NCBI GenBank assembly: GCA_032821775.1
Contig: JAVLRN010000006.1
Location: 62,001 to 126,000, forward strand
Length of the DNA stretch: 64,000 nucleotides
Origin: Sanguinoderma infundibulare
Lineage: Eukaryota; Basidiomycota; Agaricomycetes; Polyporales; Polyporaceae
Direction: 5' to 3'
The position numbers and the translations under genes are program-made. Shown in pieces: positions 31,405-44,804 of this stretch. The notes beneath the pieces were generated by a model. That model did no database searches. It worked only from the letters and a program-made list of their open reading frames with translations, and had not been told where the DNA came from. Every line of letters starts with the position of its first letter. The first letter of the stretch is position 1.

Positions 31405-32925
31405 ATGGCCCACCTTGCACCCTCCGGAAAGTGGGACGCTAGGTCCGTCGACGTGTCATGGCTACTCTGATAACCTGCTCACCGCCCCGTCTTCAGGTAT
31501 CTTGGCCCCGTCCCCCACGATGCGAGCTACTACACCAAGTGTATGCTTGGCGGTGCTCTGCATGCCACTTCACCCACGCCAGTATCACGCCTCTGGATGT
31601 CACAAAATGCAACATGCAGGTGTGTGCCCACTCTGCTTTCCGCACCTGAATCCCTTCCTTCTCTTGTCGCACCCGCTTTCCGCACCACTCGCCCTTCGTC
31701 CCCACCCCCTCCACGGACTCCTTGCTCGGCGGACGTGGTCTCCTTGTTCGATCCTGACCGAGCGCGCTGCCACGGTTCTTTCGTTCGTTATCCGCATGTC
31801 TTCCGCCTTTTCTTCCGCCTGCCCATCCTCTGCCGCTTCCGCCAAGCGTTCCTGCCCTCGCGCGACCAGTGCGCTGCCTTGTCCTGCTCCCCGTCCTCTC
31901 CCGCGCACGTTCGCGTTCGAGACGTGCGGTCCTCGACAACTCCAATCGGAGCGGGGAAGTAGGCGTGCACAGTCCCGCGTGGACCGACGGAATGATCGCC
32001 CCTTGTACGCAACGACGCTGACCTCGATCCTTCCCTCCGACAGGTGAGCCCTGCAAAATACAAGGGTCTCGTCTCCGGCCTGCGCACCCTCGTCGCCGAG
32101 GAGGGCTCCAACGGTCTCTGGAAGGGCTTCGGCCCCACCTTCGTCGGCTACTCGCTCCAGGGCCTCTTCAAGTACGGTCTCTACGAGGTCTTCAAGGACA
32201 TGTACATGAACATCGCCGGCGAGGAGGCCTCGGCGCAGTACAAGCCCGCCATCTGGCTGGCCGGCTCCGCCTCGGCCGAGGTCTTTGCTGACATCGCGCT
32301 CTGCCCGCTCGAGATGACCAAGGTCAAGATCCAGACGTCGCCCGCCGGCACCTTCCCCGTCCCCATGTTCGCCGCCCTCAAGGAGATGAGCGTCCGGAGC
32401 GCCGAGACCCGCTACCCCTTCGGCTCCCTCGTCCCCCTCTGGTCCCGTCAGGTGCGCCACCTCATCTTCGCCGTTGTTGTTTATGTTTGTGTTTGTGGGA
32501 GCGACCCCGACTGACGTCACGCACCGCTTCTTCACATGACATCTGCGCAGATCCCATACACGATGGCCAAGTTCTGCTTCTACGAGTACATCGTCAGCCT
32601 CTTCTACCGCCACGTCTTCACCGGGCCCAAGGAGAGCTACGGCAAGCCGACGCAGCTCGGCGTCACCTTCGCCTCCGGCTACATCGCCGGCATCATCTGC
32701 GCCGTCGTCTCCCACCCCGCCGACTCGCTCGTCTCGCTCATGGGCAAGCCCGAGAACAAGGGCAAGGCCCTCGGCCAGATCGCGTCCGAGACCAGCGTCC
32801 TCACGCTCGCCACCAAGGGCCTCGGCACGCGCGTGCTCATGATTGGTACCCTTACCGGCTTCCAGTGGTGGATCTACGACTCGTTCAAGACCGCGATGGG
32901 CCTTGGGACGACTGGCGGCAAGTAG
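31405..32925 (+). pseudogene. PIC2: Phosphate carrier, frameshifted (unit 3)
   Basis: Same 1-bp deletion as unit 2 (exon 2 equivalent 31497-31619). No private difference was found in the exons. The variant G to A at 31069 lies upstream of it. Confidence 0.85.
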
Positions 32926-33496
32926 ACCCGTGTCGGGAGCGGGATGAGGGATGGAGAGAAGCGGCGTGCGCTACGAGGGCGCGAGGCCGTGTTGGTTGCG
33001 GCGACTGTCCTTCTGTTGTTCTGCATATGGCCGATGCTCGCTCACTTTCTCCGCTGTTCATAGAGTACTACCTACATACCCTAATTTTTTCCGGTGTGTG
33101 CAAACCAAAACTACACGCTGATTTTAGCAAAGGTCTTGAAGGAAGTTCCGCATGATCAGCCAGGCATCATCAGCGAGGTCGAGTCCTCTCTATGTATGTC
33201 ATGTTGGATATCGCGGACGCGCCATGGATTATTCGCGCAGTCACACGGAGGAGGTAGAGCAGAGAGGGCTTTCGGGGCAGCCCGAAACACGATCCAATCC
33301 ATTCCGATACGAAACCAAAACCGCAAACGAAAACACCAGACTCCAGAGGCAATACAGCACAGCGAAACAACAGGCAGAACAGAACGGTGACTAGGGCTAC
33401 AGCGCGCAGCGACGAAAGCGTCCGCGATTACAGGTACTACTACAATGGGGCAGCTTCGAAGAGCTCAAGGCGGATCCAGACAGACGGAAAATAAAA

Positions 33497-34948
33497 TTAC
33501 ATCACAAAGTTCTCGACGAGGTAGCACGCGCCGAGGAGAAGGGAGAGCTTCGCGACGTACGCCGTGCTCCATCCCTCCGGCCACGACGTCTCCTCGTGCT
33601 CGCGCTCCCGCGCGGGGGTGCGGGCGGAAGCGGGGGATGGGGATGAGGGTGGCGGGTGGGTGGACGAAGGAGAGGCGCGTTCCGCGCCCTTCTTCGACGG
33701 CGAACTCGAGCTCTTCTTCGGACTCGGAGTCTTCGGGCTCGCGTGAGCGCTCGGGGCTGCTCTCCTCTTCGGAGGCGTCGCCGCGGGCGTGTCGTTCTTC
33801 GGAGACTTGGACGGAGTCTTCCGAGGGCTCCCTCTCTGCATTTTGGGACGCGCCGGAGAGGGAGAGGGCGAGCGGGAGCGCGGGGGCTGGGCGACCGCGG
33901 ACACCTCTGAGTCCTCGGACGATGACGACGTCGTGGACGTCAGGGACGGCGCGCGGAACCGGTTGCGCGGACGCACGAGCTAAAAGGAGAAGAGGAAGAT
34001 CTGTTAGCCATACATGATGCAAGAGACAAAAAAGCGAGGAGGGGGACGTACCGGACGCGAGGCGGAAGATCTCGAGTTTGGAGGGGAGACTCGGACTCGC
34101 TGGCAGACTGACTCGAAGGCTCGTTGGCTAGGGCGGCGGCGGCGGCCCAGGGCGACCATCCGGGTGTCTGGGATGCACTCGCGGGAGCGGGAGCGGAACG
34201 GCGGAGGGCGCGCTTCGTCGGACGCGGGCTCGGGCTCGCGTGCGCGCGCCGTTCGTAGGGGGTCGCGAACCAACGCTTTTCGGGTCGCCGGACTGATGGA
34301 CTCGGAGTTGGAGCTGTCGGCTGTGGTGGGGCGAAGATGACGGGTAATGGAGTGAGCGGCCGGTCTTCGAGTTCGGCTGGCTGCTCCGAGTCGCTGGCAG
34401 GAACGTGTTCAGCAGGCTCGAGGGGGGCCGCCTGCTCTTCGACGAGTGAGGGCGGAACAGGTGTCTCAGGCTCAGCCTCGGGCACTGGAAGCGGGAAGGT
34501 GCTCGAGACTAAGGGTTCGGGCGCACTTGGAGAGACCCGATCCGTAGACGAAGTCCACGGTGCTAGGGACTCGGCTTCCTTCCCTGACGATGAATCCGCC
34601 AGTGCCAAGGGCGCGACCTCCGGCTGTACAGTAGGCTCGCGCTCGGGTTCCGGCTCAGTGGTCGACACCAGCTGGGGTTGCTCCGGCTCCTTGTAGCTGA
34701 AATCGAACTTGAACTCGAATTTGAACTGAGGCGCATTCTCCGACGTCGGCGCTGCCGAAGGTTGCTCCTGCTGTTGGACGTTCAGCGGAGGGGGAGGCGC
34801 GACAAGTCCTGCGTCGATCCCGTGCACCGAGTTGTCGCGATCCAGATCCCTGTGGCTGTGCGGATGGTAGCCGAGGCGTTGAGTAGCGTGTGGCCAAGTG
34901 GGGCAAGCGGCGACGGGAGTACCAGGTAGAACGAGTGTGATAGGGCAT
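33497..34948 (-). pseudogene. Ser/Pro-rich protein gene, shifted (unit 3)
   Basis: Same 10-bp deletion and same alternative donors as unit 2. No private change was seen. Confidence 0.6.
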
Positions 34949-35180
34949 GTTTTGGGGACTATAGCACGGTAGGAGCATGTTTTGGGGACTATAGTATGGT
35001 AGGAGCATGTTTTAGGGACTATAGTGCGGTAGGAGCGTGTTTCAGGGACTATAGCACGGTAGGAGCATGTTTTGGGGACTAAAGTATGGTAGGAGCATGT
35101 TTTGGGCTCTATAGTTCAGTAGGAGCATGTTTTGGGGACTGTAGTACAGTAGGAGCATGTTTTAGGGACTATAGTACGAT
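34941..35180. repeat. 30-bp minisatellite x 8 (unit 3)
   Basis: Same repeat number and variant order; no slippage relative to the other units. Confidence 0.95.
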
Positions 35181-35465
35181 AGGGAGCTCCGGGAGATGAT
35201 AGGATGGGTCTGCAGACAGGAGGACATGTTTTGAACAGAAGCGCACTCAATTCGACCATCATGGGCTGAGTGAAAACCACTTGATTCAGTACAGCTACGC
35301 TAGACAAAGTACTTTACTCGTATATACACACCATGGACTCCCGCAAATCAACACTCATCCGACTTGAGAGGCCATGCATTGCGCGCAAAAGAGCCTGAGG
35401 ATGTTGAGATGCGTGGCCCCGCGCTGAATGAACTAGCTCACCCTAGGGTGTCGCTTCCGCGGTTT

Positions 35466-36083
35466 TCAGTTGGGAGATTGTGAGAGATGGAATAACGCGT
35501 GAGCAGTGATGTAGGGAGGAATACCGGAAGCGGCCGACGTCGTCCATGGGCGAGCGGAGACCGTACCAAGTATCCATACTGTGAAAGTTTGAGATTCGCG
35601 CGGGAGCTCCTGGAAATAGACGTCAGTGAACTACGTGAGACTCGTTCAAGGACGTACCATGTTCGGGTACTCCGCAAGCAAACGCTGCAGTATGATTGCG
35701 TTCCGAGCAGACGTGGTACCAAGATGCATGCTCAAAGCTACGAATGTTCTGTTGACAGGCTGCGGTAAGTGTTCGCGATGACGCGCTCCCACATAATCGA
35801 AAGAACGACGTACCAACTGTGTACTTGACGTGATCGCGCCCTCGACAAGAGGACAGGGACCCGGTCGACGCCGGGTGGCCGTTGCAAGCTCTGTACAGCA
35901 CTCGCGTGCCTCTGCTCGTTGCTTCCCTGCTGTGCATCTCTTTTTTTCGTGCGCGCACCGTTTTTCCGCTTTCGGGTTCAGTCCGCTCGGGGCACGCGCC
36001 TGCAAACGCTTTAACTGGCTGACCGCAGTACCAAACCAGCGCAAAGGATTACATACCAAATAATACCGATAAGGCATGCGCAC
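35466..36083 (-). CDS. Unknown spliced gene (unit 3)
   Basis: Copy of the same region with a private G to A change at 35709. It lies upstream of the first intact donor of the plus-strand reading and downstream of the minus-strand start. Confidence 0.3.
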
Positions 36084-36137
36084 GCCGAGAGTCGTGCAGA
36101 CTCGGACTGTGCGATGTGACCTCCGTTGGGCCTGCTC

Positions 36138-37171
36138 TCAACAAGTGTGATGACGAGGAGACCGACAGAGGTCACGAGCACGAAGAGACAAGAGCCCCAT
36201 CAGACTCGTCTGCACAGTGGTGTTGCGCAGGAGCTGGGGGTTCTTCACGAGTTTTACATACTGGTGCGGATGGTGGGGGCGCCGCCTCCGGCCTTTGCGG
36301 CAGTCGGTCTTCTGTCCTTCGGGGCTCCGTGCGCAGAGGAGCTTGTGGATAACGATGATCGTCGTTGGGCATGCTAGGACACAGATCTGGCCTTGGGCCG
36401 CCTGAGGGTGGGTACGACAGTTGACCGGGCGGAGCAGCGGGCGGGTACGGGACGCTGTACTGATTCCACATTGAGCATGCAGAGGAGGTGGGGCGCAGCC
36501 TGGTTGGGGATATCCAGGTTGCGCGGGGTATGTTGGAGGAGGGCCGCTGTAGGCGGGCAGAGGAGGGGCGTGCTGAATGGGCTGTGCGGGGGTGCTCTGG
36601 AACTGGCACTGGAAGAGGCCGTCGAGCTCGGAGTTCTTTAGGACCTGCTGGCAGTATGACACTGCCTGCGAGGTTGGCTGGACGACGCGCGACTCGTTGA
36701 GCATGGAAACGCGGTTTATTAGCGCGACACCGATAGAGACGCACCGTGTTGCGCGGCTGCTGCACGAAGACCTGGGTGAGCTTGATCATGGTCGCGTCGC
36801 TGTTGAGCGTCTTCGCGAGGTCGATCATCGCGTCCGCCGCATTCCGCTGGTCGCAGGGACCGGCAGCGTCGAGGAGCGTCGAGAATGCGGTCACGGAGAC
36901 CGGGTTGCACTTCTCAGTGCCACCAGCCGCGAGCTGTCAAAATGAAAGTCAACGGTCGCTCTCACGGTTCGAAAACTGTCAAAAAAGTCGTGGATGAAGT
37001 GCGCGGGGCGAACTGGACACCTACACAAGCCTGCTCCCAGAGCGCAGTCGAAGCAGAGATGGTTTGGGCGATGCGTTTGTTGAGAGGCGCGCCCTGGGCG
37101 TATGGATAAGGGTGTGTGTGCGTGGGCGGTACTTCCTGGGGATGGTACATGTATTGACTGTCGGACGCCAT
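36138..37171 (-). CDS. Conserved unknown protein, CNPVS/QQPRNTP type (unit 3)
   Basis: Same structure. The C to T change at 36148, shared with unit 4, alters Arg to His three residues before the nominal stop. Confidence 0.5.
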
Positions 37172-37853
37172 TTGGGACGGAAGATGGCGGGATGGGGGGG
37201 CGGCTGTCGATAGTAGCGCGGACCGGGGGCTCTAGAGCGGTCGGACGCGAGAGCGTGGCCAAGCGTTGAGTAAGAAGTTGTGGAGGCTATGCTGAAACGT
37301 GCAGACTGATCAGCGAGCGCATTGTGGGATGTGGAAGAGGACCGGACATGGTCATGAGTGGTGGTGGGAGGGAGACACGCACTGAAAGAGTCTGGGGGTC
37401 ATCAAAGGCACATGGAGGAGGCAAAGACGCGTCAAAAGGGAGCGGGGGCTACATAGATAGCATGGGAGTGAGAAGGCAAGGTTTGCCGCGGGGAATGACG
37501 GCCGGTCTGCATGCGGGATAGGACGAACTGGGAGTGATAGTACGCCCATCCCGTTCACGATCTCCGTGCTCACGACACTGATTCCATCCACCCGAAACTC
37601 AAAGTTCTCCTCGTCCAGGTCCTGGTGCAGGATTCCGACCGGCCCGTTGCCATCCCCGTCCTCGCTTGATGACAATGACGATGCGCACTCGACGCTCTCT
37701 GGAGGTCATCTCGACTTTTTCTGTCAAGTTGTCCTCCCGCGCCTTCTCCATCCTTCCCACTCTCACACTCCGACCGCGACCTCTTCACCTCCTTCCCTTC
37801 CCTCTCCGCCGCAAGCTCAGAGCCCTCGCGGTTTGCATGCTTCGCCAGTTACC

Positions 37854-38473
37854 TGCACTCCTGGATCTTCGCGAGCAGCACCTTCTTCTTGAGCCGCCCG
37901 AGCTCGCGCTGCATGGGCTACTTACTGTCCGCCTCTGGATCCAATGCGGCGGCCTCTGAAAGCGTAGCGCGAAAGAGTGCGTCGTGCTCGGGGTCGAGGG
38001 CATGGAGGTCGTGTTTTGAGGTCGGCAGGGGTTGCTGTTCAGCGCGCGGGTACAATGTTGAGACAGGAATGCATTCGAGGGGGACAAGATGACTTACTGG
38101 GCATGAGGTATTTTGAATTGAGCGTGGTGAGGAGGGGAGAGTCCATTGCGGACTCGGACAGCTACCATGATTGAGTTAGCTGAGCTGCATGCGATGAAAA
38201 CAGGAAAAGACGCACAGAGCTACCGTGCCAAGACAGTAGTCGAACAAACCGCGGAGTCTCTGACTGCGTTCCAGCCCACTCCGCATCAAGGAGAGTCCAT
38301 ACAGCGCCGTCTGGCCCGACGGTGAAGTTGACTACGGGGACGGCGAAGTCGACTACAAGTACGAGTGACGAAGACAACATGCCCTCCTCAGGGAACCGTG
38401 TATAGAACAGCGTGGAGGCACTGACGCACATCAGTAACCGGTCCCGTCCTCGCTCGATGACCACGATGCGCAC
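37854..38473 (-). pseudogene. Trm82-like remnant (unit 3)
   Basis: Identical to the unit 2 copy, including the TAG at 37920-37918. Confidence 0.33.
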
Positions 38474-39531
38474 TCAACGCTCTCTGGAGGCTGGCTAGGT
38501 GCAGAAGAGGCGTCTTTCGAAAGAATCCAAAGCGACGAGCAAACAGACAATTAGCTCACCTTGCAAGTTGTGTAATAGTTGTAGGAGACCGTGTAGAGGC
38601 CGTTGTCGCACTGTAGTAGTCATGAGTCGATGACCGGGGGCCAAGACATAAGAGAAGGGACGGATGGGTCAAGGGAGAAGGGGGAAGGGGGAAGGGAGGT
38701 AGACAGGGAAGGGTGGGGAGACGTCCGAAGGGATCCAAGTCCCCGTTCACGACCGACAGCGTGGCCAAAGCAATGCAAACAGAAGGGTAAACCAATTCGC
38801 TTAGCCATGTCGCGACATGGATTTGATGAGCTCTTCTGTTGGGCGCCCAGGGGTCTTCGTGGATGGTTCGTCAGCTGAGACACGGCTGTATCCACAGAGT
38901 TGTTCCGGGTTGGCGTGTGTGCAGGGTTCCGCAGTGGTGGGCAGGGCGAGCGGCCCTCGGAGGTGTCTGGAAGGGCGTCTTGCTCTGCAATCCCAGGATG
39001 ATTGGCAGCTTGCGTGAGCGACTCCCATTCGCTTCTTCAGAGTTTACAGTCAGTAATTGGAGAGACCAGGCCGGATCCAGAGGGAACATCACTCTGGAAC
39101 AATTCCAATTGGCGGTATGTGTCGTGGAGACGACCGCGGTTCGACGCAAATCAGTTGCAAGGATTCTGTCCCTGGCGGCGACTTTGTGCAACCTCATGTG
39201 CCCGCAGGCGGCCCGCAGCATCATGAATGATAAAATTACATACCAAGAGAGCCTTAAATGTGCGGATCTTCACGGATATAGAGACGGGTTGCCGAAGATG
39301 ATAGTGGGGATAATCAAGCAGATCAAGCGCCAGAGGAGGCGCGGATGAGTGGACGAAATAGGAAATAGTCCTCGCTTGTCCACTCACTGCCACACGGTCA
39401 CCATCTACATACTGAGTCCGGCCACGAACAGTCTCGACGTCTAAGCTCCCCGTGACTGTAGTACGACTATACTAGCTGGAGACGAAATTATAGTATCTGG
39501 TACACTACTGGCAACACTCGAAGACCGCCGA

Positions 39532-40239
39532 CTACCAGTCCTCAATCGGGTCATCCTCCAACTCGCAGCCATATGGACTCGGAACCCTACGTACAGGACT
39601 CTCGTCCTCGCTGAAGCTCGTAATCGGGTCTGACAACAGCTCTCTGCCCTCCGCCCGGCGCTCCGCGCTCTCCGTCACTCGCCTCGCTGACTTGGGTCCG
39701 TTCCGGACGTACCGGCCTTGTCGAAGGTCGAGCGGGTCCTTCTTGGGGCGGTACTTCCTTTTCTTTATGTCGGAACGGCCGAGGTCTGGCACGATGCCGT
39801 CGTGAAGAGGACCAGGAGCACAGCTCTCCAGGTTGTCGAGAGCGGCGCGGTACTCCTCGTCGGTGACGGGCTTGAAGCGCATCCGCCCGCTCTTCCACAA
39901 GCGAGCAATGCGGGAGATGTTGACGAGCCCCGTGATGTTGCTAAGGTTGGTGAAGGGGACATTTTGTGGCCAGCCGACGAGTTTGATGCGAAGAGCGAGG
40001 AAGACGAACTTGCGGTACGCGCTGAGTGTCCAGCGCATCTTGCATCCTTTGATACCGGACACTCGCGCTAGCACGACGATAGAGGCATGAACAATGGTGA
40101 GTGAGCTGTCAGATGCACGTAAATGAAAATACTCACAGAGCTCACTGTCCATAGACTGTCTTGTGTTCCCTCGGATGCTGCCTTCGCGACGCGCATAGTC
40201 CCTGCGGATGGTGTCGCCCACAGGGCGGAACCCCACCAT
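39532..40239 (-). CDS. GWPxxVPFxNLS-motif hypothetical protein (unit 3)
   Basis: Open, with no difference from the other copies; the probable intron is at 40136-40068. Confidence 0.55.
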   Translation of the reverse strand: MVGFRPVGDTIRRDYARREGSIRGNTRQSMDSELCEYFHLRASDSSLTIVHASIVVLARVSGIKGCKMRWTLSAYRKFVFLALRIKLVGWPQNVPFTNLSNITGLVNISRIARLWKSGRMRFKPVTDEEYRAALDNLESCAPGPLHDGIVPDLGRSDIKKRKYRPKKDPLDLRQGRYVRNGPKSARRVTESAERRAEGRELLSDPITSFSEDESPVRRVPSPYGCELEDDPIEDW

Positions 40240-41029
40240 TGTCAGGTGTCGGAGGGTGGAGAGGGTCAAACGACGAGGATGCGGGTACGAGTGTGATGTG
40301 AGGGGATGAGGTAGACTGTTTGGAGCCACGCTCCAGTAATTGAGTGAGGCGCCTTCCGTGGTCGCATCTGGCTTACTGAGTATATCACGACACATCCAGG
40401 TATGCATAGTGCGCAGTATGATGCGACTCCTCTTTTTTTGGCTCGATGTTTCCAGGACTCGGCCGTTCCAGCCACGATGCTCTGCAGTGGTTACCCAGCC
40501 AGCCGGACACCTGGAGTCAGTTGGAATCAGCTACGTGGCGAGCTGCGATGCATCGGACTCATTTTTTCCAGGTTAGTGTTATCATCTGTTACGTATTAGT
40601 GAGAGCAAGCCCTAGACTTGAGCGCAAAGCGGCCGCTCAATCGGAATCATCAAATTTGTTTCCACCAAGGCGGACCAAAATATTCCAGCATGTATCCGAG
40701 ATTTGGAGCATGAACTTGAAGAACGTCTACACTGCATTCTCGTTTGACGCGAACACTGTGGGCTTCGCCACACTGAAGTAGGGTTTGGCTTGCATGATTG
40801 TGATGGCAGCTCCAGTAGTCCTCAGTGAAAGACTCTGTTTGAGCTTCGGGCTGGGCTGGTAACCGGCATGAATAGAATATACGTGTCCATACTTGATGTA
40901 TTTGTACTGCTACAATATTCGTCTGTGCAATCATCCTCGTGAGCTATATGAAGTCGTCCGAATGCAGAGCAGGTGCAAAGTCTATTACCGTCCCTTTCGA
41001 GCCTGTCGCTCCTTCCGACTAGTATTGCC

Positions 41030-41992
41030 TCAATTGGCACGCTTGCCAGTGGGCGCGGGGACTGCCGGTCGATGGATAGTGCCTTCGAGCACACCATGCA
41101 CCATCCCAAAGGTGGCCCTGTCTCCGGTAATTATGACCTCATCAACCAACGTTTGAAAGTGCAGTGCGTAGAGCCACCACAGATTCGCTGTCCACGCTGA
41201 ACTTGTGGGGACCTCACAAATGTGACGGTAGGGCCTAGAATGCCCAGCAACATCTTCGTCATTCGAACGACCATACAAGATGCAGAGCTCCAGCCTATGC
41301 AGTCGACGGCTGCCTGCGGCGAGATGGGTCTTGAGGAGTGACTGTGCGCGCTGTTCCGGATTGAGAGATGAATTAGTTTGCATAATGATATGTACATGGC
41401 GTAAATCACCGTGGTATACCGAGGCAACTCGGAGATCAAAATCAATGATTCCCACCGGGTCTCGCATATCGCAACATGCGTCTCGCCCGGACGCCGAGGT
41501 CGTAGATTCAGATGTGCGATGACCGTCCCTTGACGATGGTGGGGGAATGCCGAATCGTAGCAGATCAAGATGCGAATATGAAGGTTCCGAGCGTGCGGAC
41601 GCGACGCCGACCATCGCGTGTGTCGTTAGGAACCCTTGTGGATCCTCCGAGCGGTTGTGCAGCATCGAAACAGGGAGCCGGCACCCGAGATCTGGAATAT
41701 TGATTGGGCCCGCAGGCCTGCACATGTCACAGACCGTGAGATCCTCCGTATCCATACTAAGAACATGAAGCTCGCTGATTCGAGCTGGCTCACCGCCTCT
41801 GGGTACCCAGCATGTCTCGACATGGAACTGCACGCTTGCCAGGTCGTGCCGGTGTCGCCTTCCGCCGAGTCCCGTCCGTGCCAATCGTTCGATGTCATCT
41901 GTCGCTCGGTGGCTCGGGCACAAGCGGGCGCCGAAGAATACCTGAGAACCTCGGTTTGGACCAGGGGGCTGGCTGCGGCGGCCAAAGTACAT
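41030..41992 (-). CDS. Hypothetical 320-aa open frame (unit 3)
   Basis: Has the Met-type base at 41466 and a private C to T at 41537 that is silent in this frame. Confidence 0.35.
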   Translation of the reverse strand: MYFGRRSQPPGPNRGSQVFFGARLCPSHRATDDIERLARTGLGGRRHRHDLASVQFHVETCWVPRGGEPARISELHVLSMDTEDLTVCDMCRPAGPINIPDLGCRLPVSMLHNRSEDPQGFLTTHAMVGVASARSEPSYSHLDLLRFGIPPPSSRDGHRTSESTTSASGRDACCDMRDPVGIIDFDLRVASVYHGDLRHVHIIMQTNSSLNPEQRAQSLLKTHLAAGSRRLHRLELCILYGRSNDEDVAGHSRPYRHICEVPTSSAWTANLWWLYALHFQTLVDEVIITGDRATFGMVHGVLEGTIHRPAVPAPTGKRAN

Positions 41993-43540
41993 CAAGAGCA
42001 CTAGATGATAAAATTATTCGCGTCCATTCATGACGACCGCAGTCCTCGCATGTGCGCTAGGGACGAATGTGATGCCGCACGACCGCACAAGACAACGCCC
42101 AGACCCCGGGCTGCAAAGGCTGGACGTTTCGAATGCTTAGCGAGCGGATGCATCGTGCGATTGCGGAGCTATGATGAAGCTGTTTCTGCACGGACAAATG
42201 TCAAATGTTAGTTGTGCCTCTGTCATAAATACGATCATCCAGGATCCACGACGACAGGCAAAGGCTGGGTTGGGGATAAGGGTCGAGCGTTGAACATCAA
42301 GGCGTGAGGTGAAGCAGGGGACAGGGACGTGAGCAGTGGATGGGCTTATGCCAGGAACTAGGCTCAGGGCGATGGTCGCGGCGGCGAAGATAGGCAAGCG
42401 CGACCGTACGTTCGCGCTTAGGATGTGAGGTTGACGACGGTGATTCGATTGATGGACACCGGCGGCGTCTGCTTCACTTGATACCGCTTCGAGTGCGGAT
42501 CGTGACGAGAACGAGGCCTGGAAGCGGGCATGTCGGTGGCATGTGGGTCAGTTTCGCGGCAGAGCAATAGCCTCCCCTGAAGAAGCGCAGTATTAAAGAC
42601 CTGAAGAGGGGACGTAAATGGCTCAGTACTCACCTGCCTTGTACACACCCCACCCGCCGGTACGTCTTGTCTCGGGCTGGCAGCTTCCTCTCTACACACT
42701 GACGATGCTCCTCAGGCCCATTGCACACGATCCGGCGCGTGACGTCCGAGGTACGTCCTCTCCGCGAGAGTGTTGTCCACACATCCGCGCTAACCGTTCG
42801 ACATACAGCGCCGCGGCGACGTCGAAAGGTGGGCTGCACACCGAATGAAGGTATGTCAGTCAATCTAAAGTACTTGAGGTTAACGCTCACAGTGTCCTTG
42901 ATTTGTAGGTAATGGCTGTCCGGAACCCGTCGTGACGATCGCCGGCATTGGGCGGAGGCGGGGCGACGGCGACAAAGGTTAGAGCAGGGGCGCGACCGCT
43001 TCTTGACCGGGTTTCGGCGGAATGAAACGAACGAGTAGGTCTTGCTGTTGTTCCCACGGGTGAGCATTACTGACTCTCGGTTCGCTTTGGTGCGGTCTTG
43101 GTAGTGCGCCGGCGGCGTTCTTGCACGGTGACTTATGCGATTGCCGAGGGTGAGGTCCGAGGTGTTCGAGGTCGGGGATTGCAGCTATGCGTGCTTCAGT
43201 GCAGACACTGGAAGACCGACGGCCCGGTTCGTGTACGAGTTATAGAGTGCGACATAGTTGATTGCTGCGGGAATCGAGGTGACGAGGACAACGGGATGGG
43301 ATGGTACCTGTCTCAAGTCCGCGTCTCTGTCGAGCTTGGTTCGAGTTCAAGTGGCGCTGCGCGCGTGGGGTTGCGTTGGTTATGACGCGACACGACTCGT
43401 GGGGGTTTCTTCTTCTGAGCCAGGAATGGAGCCGGGGCAATGGCTGGGAGCGCAGATCATAACGGCGGGGTGGAGGGGAAGACGCAGTGAGGAGCAGGTG
43501 CACCGTCGCATCTGGTGACCTTCCCTATTGTAAGAGAGTG
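41993..43540 (-). other. Unresolved multi-exon minus-strand gene (unit 3)
   Basis: Intron signals conserved at 42890-42834 and 42633-42577. Confidence 0.3.
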
Positions 43541-43786
43541 TTAAACCAAGGCCAGAATCGGCCACGATGTTCGGAGACACAGGGCCGTTCTCCAACGTCT
43601 GCTCTCCGAGTCGTGCTTCAGTCGTGGGGTGTTCAGCGACGCGTCCTCGTCCTCGCCCTCCACCAACGCCAACAGTCTCGGCGAGGGGACATTGAGCAGC
43701 CGCTCCCGCCCGCGTTCGCACTCCCTGAGCGCGAACCCGAGCTCCTTCCACAGCCGGTCGTACGCCGGCAACGCCGGGGTGGTCAT
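43541..43786 (-). CDS. Small helical hypothetical protein (unit 3)
   Basis: Identical copy of the 81-aa frame. Confidence 0.35.
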   Translation of the reverse strand: MTTPALPAYDRLWKELGFALRECERGRERLLNVPSPRLLALVEGEDEDASLNTPRLKHDSESRRWRTALCLRTSWPILALV

Positions 43787-44804
43787 GGACGTTCGACGTT
43801 GATGTTGAGTCGTCCATGATCCTGGGAGTCTTGACACAATCATACACTTGTACTCGGCTCTACCAGTGTCTATTCACTGTGGAGGCCATGCCGCCATCCA
43901 TTCAGGTACTAGCGAGCTCGGTAGACGTTCAGGAACGTGGACGCCACAAATGGCCTTGCTGGCCCCATAATCAGTCGACTAGCTGGAGAAGGGCAGTCCT
44001 AATCGATTTCCTTCAGGCCGAGGTCGAGACACGTACCTACTATCGCTCTCGTCGGAGCTTCTGTGTGCATTCTGGCTGTCCCCTTGGACCCGTTCTCCGC
44101 GTTTCCGCCGGGCAGTGAAGATTGGGACTGGGATTATCTGTGCTTCTGTACGCGTGAATTGAGAGGGCCTATCCGGATGGAACCTGGCTGGGAACCTTGA
44201 GCTTATCCTTTACGCTCGCCGCTACGAGAGAAGCACATGCCTCGGGTGATATCAGAGTCGAGTCGAGATGGAGACGGCGGCAGGAGACCAGCGTCGGCTG
44301 GATTCATTGATTCGATCTCGGTGGCGTGGACGGGCCGGAAACTTCGATCTCAGATTCGCGCGCATAAATGATCGAAGCCTGGCATGTGAGCAGCGACTGC
44401 CCACCTCGATCCCACACCTCCCTGCCAGAGACCCGACGTGCGGCGACGAGAGCGGTGAGTAACGAGACGCGTCATTGCACGCCGGCGCTCCTCTGGCCTG
44501 CCAAGTCGGCCAGGAACTCACGCAATACGCAGTTGTCAAGTGGCGTGCAAACCGGTATGATACGGACAGTCGAGCGCGAGCTCTGAACGCCTGGTTGTGC
44601 AAGTAGCAATGCGAGTGCAAGGTGCCGCACTCGCACAGCCAGTCGGCCGAGGACGGAGGTCGTGAACAAGATTTAAATACCGGGCAACGCGCCTTAACGC
44701 TCTCCGTCGTCCCTCCACCACCCGCTTCGACTCGGACAGGCCATCCAGTCAAGTCCACTAGACCTTTACATGTTATCCTTGGCGACCTCTAGATAATTCC
44801 CCCA

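Larger units (their letters stand above)
31042..44441. repeat. Tandem array unit 3 (13,400 bp)
   Basis: Exact-length copy. Private CpG transitions lie at 31069, 35709 and 41537. It shares T at 36148 with unit 4 (49548), which suggests that these two units descend from a common copy. Confidence 0.95.
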